Positions 57,401 through 64,000 of a DNA stretch of 64,000 nucleotides are shown in pieces. The DNA is from Ctenosaura bakeri (Eukaryota; Chordata; Lepidosauria; Squamata; Iguanidae). Both the position numbers and the translations under genes were made by a program. Where the stretch lies: NCBI GenBank assembly GCA_948474755.1, contig CAOLHI010000562.1, forward strand, positions 372,001-436,000. Direction: 5' to 3'. The notes beneath the pieces were generated by a model, which had not been told where the DNA came from, did no database searches, and was given only the letters and a program-made list of their open reading frames with translations. The stretch's first letter is position 1; every line of letters begins with the position of its first letter.

Positions 57401-60400
57401 CCTTCAGCCCTTTGATATCCAGGCATTAGAATGCTCCTGCTGTCTTGCTCATGCAAGTCATCAATGGTTGCTGGACACTGTCTGCAGTCATACCATAAAA
57501 AGTCCTCTGACTAAAACAAGTGCTGTCATTGACTCTTCTCTTGTCTTCTTCCCTCCAATATTCCTCTGTTCAGTATCAGATGAGAGTGCCATCATGCCTG
57601 GCTGCTGTAACATTCAACACATGGGTTCTAGAATAATCAGGAGGGGTGTGCAATCAAGGTTTGGGACTGTCCCCCCGGGGGTATAGTCTGTGTTCCTCTG
57701 ACATACTTCTCAAGGAAATCAGCACTTTTCTCTGCAAGAGTACCATCAAACCCATCCCCACTCCCTCCATCCTGTGGGGGCAGTTCGTGTGCTATTTTGT
57801 TGTTTCAGAGAAAATTGGAAGCCTTTGCCACATCCTAGACCTGAGGGATGCCAACTTTTACATCCAGCCTAGATGATTCTCATTCTGGATGGTTAGTCTT
57901 GGTACCATCATGCTGCTGTTGCAAGAAGGAGATTGGTTTGTGATGCTGGATTTGGAATGTGTGTTCTTTTGTATTGCAATCCAACTATTGCATTGACACT
58001 TCCTCTGTTTTGGAGTGAGAAGAAGGCCCTATCATTTCTGCATCCTTCCTTTTGAACTTTTTACTATATTTCATGTTTTCTTGAAATGTGCGGTAGTCGT
58101 GGCCACATGGCTCAGGCAACAAGATATCATTGGATGTTCTCCTCTCCTGGTAAATGGATTGCTGAGATTGGAGAGGTCTTTCTCTTTTTTCCATCAAATG
58201 TTACCAGGCAGCAGTTTCCACCAACTTTCAAATCATTGGCAAGCCTTCCTGCTTCCAGGACCAATTGTTGAATAGTTTCTGAAGGGCTACAGGAATCTTT
58301 ATCCACCTCTGCTGTGGCTGACACCTCAGTGGAGCCTGGAGTTGGTCTTGTCACAGCTGTCTAAGAAACCATTTGAGCCAGTCTGGTACATCTGCCTTCT
58401 TACCTAGATAACAGCCTCTCTGGTGGCAATCACATAGGCCAGGCAGGCAGAAAAGTTGTGCATCCTTTGAGCCGATCCTCCATATCTGAAGCTCCACAAA
58501 AGCAAAGTGAGCCTTAGGGCCAATATCTTTTTTCCTCTGAGAATGATATCAGCCTTTCATTAGAACCAGAACATTATTTTGTCTGAATTTATGCAGAACC
58601 CTAATCTGATTTGAACCACACTTTGCAGTATCTTGATGTTAAGTGAACACTGGCCTTTTACATCAACAGGACTTCTGACTTTTGTCAGTCTTAGAGACTC
58701 TGTGTGTGCTGTTCCTTGAACAAGAAAGGTCTGTCTGTGTCAACTCTTAAGTAGGTTGCTGCCACCATTCATGTGACCTATGAACTGACCAAGAAGGGCA
58801 CTCCTGTTTGTGTGCATTCTGTAGGGGTAGGGCTACTTCATCAGCCTTTTTGAAAGGCAGGTTGTCTCTGGAGGACATTTGCAGGGTAGCTACTTGGTCT
58901 CAGCCCCTGACCTTTATTACTTATTATAAGTTAGGGGCCAGGGCCAGCGTTGATGCTGCTTTTGAAGAGCCATGCTATTCTCTGGTGTTACATAACACTC
59001 TCACTTCTTCAGATGAGTAGCCTCCTAGTCTCCCATTTTTGTGAGTCACAGAGACCACAAGGATGGAGGACAGGTTCTAAGATGTCATGCTCTTTCTCTT
59101 TAGTTCCTTGGCTGCTGCTTTGGCATCCAGGGAATTGAGGATCTCCGTGGAAATTGGACCAGGAAGGGAGGGGCTATTGTCAAAGCATTTACATAACCGC
59201 TCTAGAAGGTTCCAAATGATGCACTGCACAGGCAAAGTAAACCCATTTGTGTGAGTTCATAGATGACCACTCAACCCAGTTACAGGAAAGCAACCCATTC
59301 TTCTGTGATCTGTATTGGATTTCGACAAGCACAGTCAACGTTGTGTTAACATTTAAAAAGCTCAGAAGAAGGAGATTCCATTATACTCTGAGGCTGTAAT
59401 GTTGTCTGTAATGTTTTTGCCTTGGGCTGTGCTGCTTTTCAGTGTCCCTAAGGGAGAAATTGACTTAACTATGTATGTCTTCTCTTTTCAAGGGAAGGAA
59501 GGCAGTGCAGTCTGCCCTCCTAGATGCTTCTCCTTCTTGAGAGATTACTTGTTCACTTGAGAGCAACGATTCTGAACTCAAGAAACTCACCTTAGGAATG
59601 TCTTTTTTCATAGGTCATCCTGATCTGGTCATTCTATTCCTGCCATAAGCCTGACACCCCACACTACATTTTCTTTCAAAAGGAGAAGGTGGTTCTCTTT
59701 GTTTCGAGCTTTATTCAGATATGTGCTTTGTGTTGGGGTTTTTATTTTAGATGATGATGATGATGATGATAATAGTAGTATTTTTCATATCCCACTTTTT
59801 TCCCAAAATTGGGCCTCAAAGCTGCTCACAATTTAGAACAATACTATTTAAAAACATTAAAATAAAAAAAATATTAAAAGAGAATTAAATTGTTAAAGAA
59901 TTAAAACAGCTCAAAAGAGACAAAAAGATATCAAGTAAAATTGAAACAGTTCAGTAGCCCCCTAGCCTGTTCTTTAAAAATGTTCTGCATCAAAGGTTGG
60001 CTTGAATAAAGAGGTTTTAGCATGCCACTGGAAGGACAAGAAGCAACCCATTCTGGCCTCTCTGGGAAAGGAGTTCCAGAATCTGGGGCAGCCACTGGGA
60101 AGGCCCTGTGTTGCGTTCCCACCAACCATGCTTGTGATGGTGGTAGGAGTGAGAGAAGGTTCTCTTCTGATGCTTTGAGAGCCTGGGCTAGGTCATATAG
60201 AGGGATACAGTCTGCCAAATAGCCTGGACTGAGCCATATAGGGCTTCATAGGTCACAACCAGCACTTTGGATTGTGCCCAGAAACAAACTGGCAACCAGT
60301 GAAACTGTTTCAACAGGGTTGTAGTGTGGTGTCCATAACCTGCCCCAGTTAACAGTCTAAATTTTGCTGCAGTGTCAGGGGCGAGGGGTGAGACCCTTGC

Positions 60401-61944
60401 TCCAGATCAGGTGATTGAAACTTGGCTTCCTAGCTCCAAAGTTGGGGCTTCTCTCCTCTGCTAGACGGGATCCTTCCCTTGAGGGATGGAAAAATTATAG
60501 GTGGGTACAGAATCTCTGTAAGTTTTATTTGTAAATGTGGTGTGTGCAAACACCTTCTCTCTGAAGTGGTGGGTGCACGTAATCCCTCACATTCTCTTAT
60601 CTACTAAATGCCAGACATTGAATGATTCACAGTGTATCCTGATTTTCCCCCATGCTTCTGCTATGTCAGCTCAGCAATTCTTGCCTTCTTAGCCTCTCTT
60701 CACCCTTGTGAATCCCTTCTTCTTTTCCCCTTTAGAACTTTCACCTCATTGATTACCACCTGGCAGCATTTATCACAGTGATGCTGGCTCGGAGGCTGGT
60801 ATGGGTACTCATCTCTGAGGTAAGATTTTTGTAAATATTCTACCCAAATTAATAATCCTGATTTGATGTGTGTGCACACACACTTGTGCATGCATGTATT
60901 TGCGATGCATGAAAATAAATATGTCCTGGTTTTCCCCACCAACCTTGGCCAAATGTCAGTTTTAATAGAGTTAGCAATATAGCCGCCAGATCAGCTGTAA
61001 CAGCACTGCCAAGGAGGTAAAGTTTGTAAGGAGAGACAGTCAAAACAAGCAGCAGTTTAATTCTCTTATGCTGTTGGAGAGTGGCAGAGGCCTCAAGCCC
61101 TCCCCATGGTTACAGCAATACAACAGGCAGAGATCTATCAAACAACACTTTATTTCTGCCATGATTAACAAAAACTCGATTCTGATAGTGTTAACAAGGG
61201 GGAAAACTGGAAATTACAGACCAAGAAATTGAGTGGAATCTGTTAAGGAGGTATCTGTTGGGTACCTGTTGTAAAGTCCATTGTGCATAGGACCTTTTAA
61301 AATATATCTTATGTCCCTAATCCAAGTCACTTCCTCTGTATTACAAACAGTGTTGAGCACAGGGCTCCACTGCAAAGACAAGATTCAGTTTGAAGGTTGT
61401 ATGAGATTTGAGGTGACAGGATTCAGTTTAAATTCAGATGAGGTTTATTAATGCAGTCAACCCCAAATCTCATATGAACATCAGACTGAGTCCTGCCTGC
61501 TCCTTTTTTGTAGCTTGTACTAAAGTTTACAGTGTCTGTCATGTTTGCTCTTCCAACTGTCTTGTTTGCCTTGGAGTTGTTTTTCTTTTTTAACCATGTG
61601 GGCAAACCTCCCCACGTGTGTGTGTGTGTGTATTTCATTTATGGCTCAGGCACTGAATTTGGACTTGTATAAATTGAACCTTACCCAGATTTATCCAGCA
61701 GTGATTTATGGCATGCTTGGAAAGGACATGTCATGGAATATGCAAGGAAAAAAGATGGCACTGATGTTTCTTTGCATTTGACTTTCCAGGCTTCTCAGGT
61801 GGGCACGACATCAGTGATTCACTATGTGGCACTGATCCTGGGACGCCTGGTGCTGCTCACCCTATGCGGATGGGTGCTCTGCTGGACTCTAGTCAATCTC
61901 TTCCGTAGCCATTCTGTCCTCAATCTCCTCTTTCTTGGGTACCC
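54289..61944 (+). CDS. TMEM39A: TMEM39A, ER multi-pass transmembrane protein 39A (first four coding exons)
   Basis: TMEM39A is an ER membrane protein reported to control ER export of the phosphatase SAC1 and so autophagy. Coding exons: 54289-54401, 55447-55669, 60736-60819 and 61790-61944, each with AG/GT borders; phases connect without a break for 191 codons plus two bases. The start is [16 protein letters not shown]. Landmarks are [33 protein letters not shown] (membrane segment), [40 protein letters not shown] and [20 protein letters not shown] (further membrane segments). [17 protein letters not shown] and the exon-1 start fit TMEM39A and not TMEM39B. The family length is about 488 aa, so more than half lies beyond the right edge. 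In exon 1 the true frame differs from the longest open frame there (54144-54476). Confidence 0.96.
54525..54665 (-). mobile_element. Penelope-like element remnant with hammerhead-like core
   Basis: The minus strand reads like the terminal region of reptile Penelope-like elements (peptide frame [15 protein letters not shown] ... NPQQPN). It holds CTGAAAA (54599-54605), a short stem region, then GTGAAAC (54574-54580) followed by ATC, the layout of a hammerhead ribozyme core CUGANGA...GAAAC-NUH with one core change (GA to AA). Confidence 0.65.
54969..55170. mobile_element. Hairpin MITE, copy 6 (TMEM39A intron 2)
   Basis: Ends ggccatttccacactatact and agtgtagtggagaaatggcc, flanked by TAA on both sides (54966-54968, 55171-55173). 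Long form with the 'aatagctctttggctgacaa' centre. Confidence 0.9.
55447..55669 (+). CDS. TMEM39A: TMEM39A coding exon 2
   Basis: Acceptor TTTCAG, donor GTGAGT. Encodes [16 protein letters not shown] through HPASCTSL, with the first hydrophobic membrane segment. Confidence 0.95.
55690..57050 (-). mobile_element. L1 LINE, reverse transcriptase to 3' end, antisense
   Basis: On the minus strand: [27 protein letters not shown] (the catalytic FADD box, about 56.83 kb), [18 protein letters not shown] and [12 protein letters not shown]. This matches L1 ORF2 of Anolis type. The 3' UTR-like A/T-rich end lies at 55.69-56.2 kb. Decayed. Confidence 0.75.
57350..59296 (+). mobile_element. DIRS-type retrotransposon B: RT, recombinase C-terminus and right terminal repeat
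   Basis: RT text: [13 protein letters not shown] (57.65 kb), [20 protein letters not shown] (57.82 kb), [14 protein letters not shown] (57.92 kb) and [10 protein letters not shown] (58.04 kb). The recombinase end reads [20 protein letters not shown] and [16 protein letters not shown] (58.86-58.97 kb). Right end 'acccatttgtgtgagttcat agatgaccact' to about 59296 mirrors the left end at 40621. It is decayed and has no gag. Confidence 0.75.
59751..59775 (+). repeat. (GAT)n microsatellite
   Basis: Short GAT/GTA trinucleotide run at the edge of the next repeat. Confidence 0.85.
59776..60370. mobile_element. LINE-related interspersed repeat of squamate type
   Basis: It begins 'catatcccacttttttccca aaattgggcctcaaagctgc tcaca' and continues 'ggagttccagaatctggggc agccactgggaaggccctg' and 'agggcttcataggtcacaac cagcactttgg'. 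These phrases recur in lizard and snake genomes as the 3' part of L2/CR1-related repeats. Confidence 0.5.
60736..60819 (+). CDS. TMEM39A: TMEM39A coding exon 3
   Basis: Acceptor TTTAG, donor GTAAGA. 28 codons, [20 protein letters not shown] to VLISE. Confidence 0.95.
61042..61470. other. Possible old LTR fragment in TMEM39A intron 4
   Basis: 'caacactttatttctgcc' looks like an antisense AATAAA region of a retroelement LTR. Boundaries are not resolved. A (GT)n run follows at 61616-61631. Confidence 0.25.
61790..61944 (+). CDS. TMEM39A: TMEM39A coding exon 4
   Basis: Acceptor TTCCAG, donor GTAAGT. Encodes [20 protein letters not shown] through LNLLFLGYP, ending with two bases of a proline codon. 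Confidence 0.95.
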
Positions 61945-62039
61945 GTAAGTATCATTTCCTCTTCTTCTTTCTTCTTAATTCTTACCCATCTCTCCCCATG
62001 GATTGAGGTGGGGGACAACAATAGGTTAACATATAATGT

Positions 62040-62310
62040 TTAAAAACTGAATATCAATTAAAACAGTAACAGATGATGATGATGATTATGATGATGAGAC
62101 CTAAAAGCAGATGATACATATTTCAAATTGTTAAAATTCACTATTTAAAATCATCAGCACAGGCCTGCCCGAAAAGACTGGTCTTAGTGCTGTTTTAAAT
62201 TGGGACCATGTATTCAGCTGTTGACTGTCTTCCAGCAAGTCATTCCAAGTCTAGGTGCAGCTGAAGAAAAAGTTTTCTGGGTGACCATTGAGCGTCTAGT
62301 GCTGGCTGGT
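62040..62310. mobile_element. Fragment of the same squamate repeat as 59776-60370
   Basis: 'cctgcccgaaaagactggtc ttagtgctgttttaaattg' and 'tccaagtctaggtgcag' match the 5' side of that repeat; a (GAT)n run lies at 62069-62095. Confidence 0.45.
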
Positions 62311-62319
62311 TAAAGTATA

Positions 62320-64000
62320 CAACAAAATAAGTATGATTTGATAGGCATCACTGAGACCTGGTGGGATAAGTCTCATGATTGGAATATAGAAATAGAGGGG
62401 TATAGCCTATTTTGTAAAAACAGACCAAACAAGAAAGGAGGAGGACTAGTCTTGTATGTCAAGGATGTTTTCGTCTGTGAAGAGATCCAGGACTTAAACC
62501 CAGAAAGCCAGGTTGAGAGCATTTGGGTAAGAATTAAGGGAGCGAGAAACAATAGGGATATTCTGGTGGGGATTTACTACAGGCCTCCAACCCAGGCTGA
62601 GGACTTGGATGATGCCTTCCTCAACCAAATGACTGCACATTCAAAGAGGAGAGATACAGTAATAATAGGATATTTCAATTACCTGGATATATGCTGGCAG
62701 TCAAACTCTGCCAAGACAGCAAGGTCCAGCAAGTTTCTTGCTTGTCTTGCAGACAACTTCATGGTCCAGAAGGTGGAGGAGGCCACAAGGGGATCAAATA
62801 TTCTAGATCTGATCCTGACCAACAGGGATGACCTTGTGAATGAGGTAGAAGTGGTTGGATCTTTAGGGGGGAGTGACCATGCCCTATTGGAATTTGGCAT
62901 TCAGTGGGAAGGAGAAGAGAAGTGTAGCCAGACACTCATCTTAGATTTTAAAAAAGCGGACTTCTGTAAACTTAGGGAGCTGCTGGCTGGAATTCTGTGG
63001 TCAGGAATAGTGAAAGGGAAAGGAGTTCAGGAGGCATGGGAGTTCCTTAAGAAGGAGATACTGAAGGCACAGTCTAAAACTGTGCCAATAAGGAGGAAGA
63101 ATGGTAGGCATCTGAAGAAACCAGAATGGTTGACTAAAGAACTCTCAGCTGAGATAAGTGTTAAGAGAAACATGTATAGGAAATGGAAGAAGGGGGGAAA
63201 CCACCAAAGAAGAATTTAAGCAAGTTGCCAGGAGATGTAGGGAGGAGGTCAGAAAGGCTAAAGCACAGAATGAACTTAGGGTGGTAAGAGACATTAAAAA
63301 CAATAAAAAGGGCTTTTTAAAATATGTCTGCAGCAAAAGGAAAAAAAGGAGACAATAGGGTCGCTGCGCAGAGAAGATGGCGAATTACTCACAGGGGGAA
63401 GAGAAAAGGCAGAACTACTTAACACCTTCTTTGCCTCAGTTTTTTCCCAGAAGGATACAAGCACTCAACCTGGCAGTTGGGGAGCAGGGGAGGAAGCAGG
63501 GGAAATGAGGCACATAATAGGTAGAGAGGTGGTACAGGAATACCTGGCCACATTGGATGAATTCAAGTCTCCAGGGCCAGATGAATTGCATCCTAGGATA
63601 TTAAAAGAGCTGGCAGAGGTCATTTCGGAACTGCTTGCTATAATCTTTGAGAAATCTTGGAGGACAGGAGGAAGAGAGCAAATGTTGTCCCCAACTTCAA
63701 GAAGGGGAAAAAAGAGGACCCAAATAACTACCGCCCAGTCAGCCTGACGTCAGTTACCCGGTAAGATCCTGGAGCAGATCATTAAGCAGTCAGTTTCTAA
63801 TTATTTAGAAAGCAACGTGGTAATCACGAGAAGTCAACATGGATTTCTCAAAAATAAGTCATGCCAGACTAATCTTATCTCTTTTTATGATAGAGTTACT
63901 AGCTTAATAGATGAAGGGAATGCTGTGGATGTAGCATATCTCGATTTCAGTAAGGCCTTTGACAAAGTTCTCCACGACATTCTTGCAAAGAAGCTAGTTA
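62320..64000 (+). mobile_element. CR1 LINE ORF2 (endonuclease and RT start), runs off right edge
   Basis: 5'-truncated CR1 in sense orientation in a TMEM39A intron. The endonuclease frame 62338-63219 starts at the catalytic ITETWWD and contains YYRPPTQAEDLDDAF and GGSDHALLEF. Its GDFN motif reads GYFN, a lost catalytic residue. A frameshift near 63.19 kb moves to 63158-63358 (EEFKQVARRCREEVRKAKAQ), then RT text LDEFKSPGPDELHPRILKEL at 63.55 kb and RT motif A LDFSKAFD at 63940-63963. More of the RT lies outside. Confidence 0.9.

Noticed and set aside
1..64000. CRISPR arrays, bacterial operons, functional tRNA or rRNA genes
   Set aside because: The window is intron-containing vertebrate DNA. 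The tRNA-like sequences are SINE heads and the 5S match is truncated.

Overview
This is vertebrate nuclear DNA, most likely from a squamate reptile and probably an iguanian lizard. Genes are split into short exons with GT/AG boundaries, and two GC/CpG-rich promoter regions are visible. The repeats include tRNA-derived SINEs with ACA-rich tails, CR1, L1 of the Anolis type, RTE/BovB-like and L2-like LINEs, DIRS-type tyrosine-recombinase retrotransposons, a Penelope-like remnant and many small DNA transposons. The species call rests on repeat composition recalled from memory, not on a search.

Layout. (1) 1-8.6 kb, minus strand: the first four coding exons of EXOSC8 (RNA exosome ring subunit); the gene runs off the left edge. 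(2) 8.6-10.3 kb: the head-to-head EXOSC8/ALG5 promoter, GC-rich and loaded with copies of one hairpin-forming transposon. (3) 10.3-25.7 kb, plus strand: complete ALG5 (dolichyl-phosphate beta-glucosyltransferase), ten coding exons whose phases all close, giving 321 aa. (4) 25.7-30.2 kb: intergenic, with a possible unexplained terminal exon, a SINE, a LINE tail, a Tigger-like element and a 5S rRNA-derived sequence. (5) 30.2-31.1 kb: a second CpG-rich region, the probable promoter and non-coding first exon of TMEM39A. (6) 30.7-54.2 kb: its inferred very long first intron, filled with nested retroelements. (7) 54.2-61.9 kb: TMEM39A coding exons 1-4, plus strand; the rest lies beyond the right edge. 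(8) 62.3-64.0 kb: a decayed sense-strand CR1 in the next TMEM39A intron.

The three genes are housekeeping genes with no shared pathway: EXOSC8 acts in RNA processing and decay, ALG5 makes dolichyl-phosphate-glucose at the ER, and TMEM39A is an ER multi-pass protein. EXOSC8 and ALG5 share a promoter region, as in human. The ALG5-TMEM39A neighbourhood is not the human arrangement, where the two lie on chromosomes 13 and 3.

Most of the novelty lies in the mobile DNA: hairpin elements crowding a shared promoter, a Penelope-like remnant with a decayed hammerhead-like core beside a TMEM39A exon, DIRS elements of two types, a 5S-derived element, and several nested insertions with readable target-site duplications.
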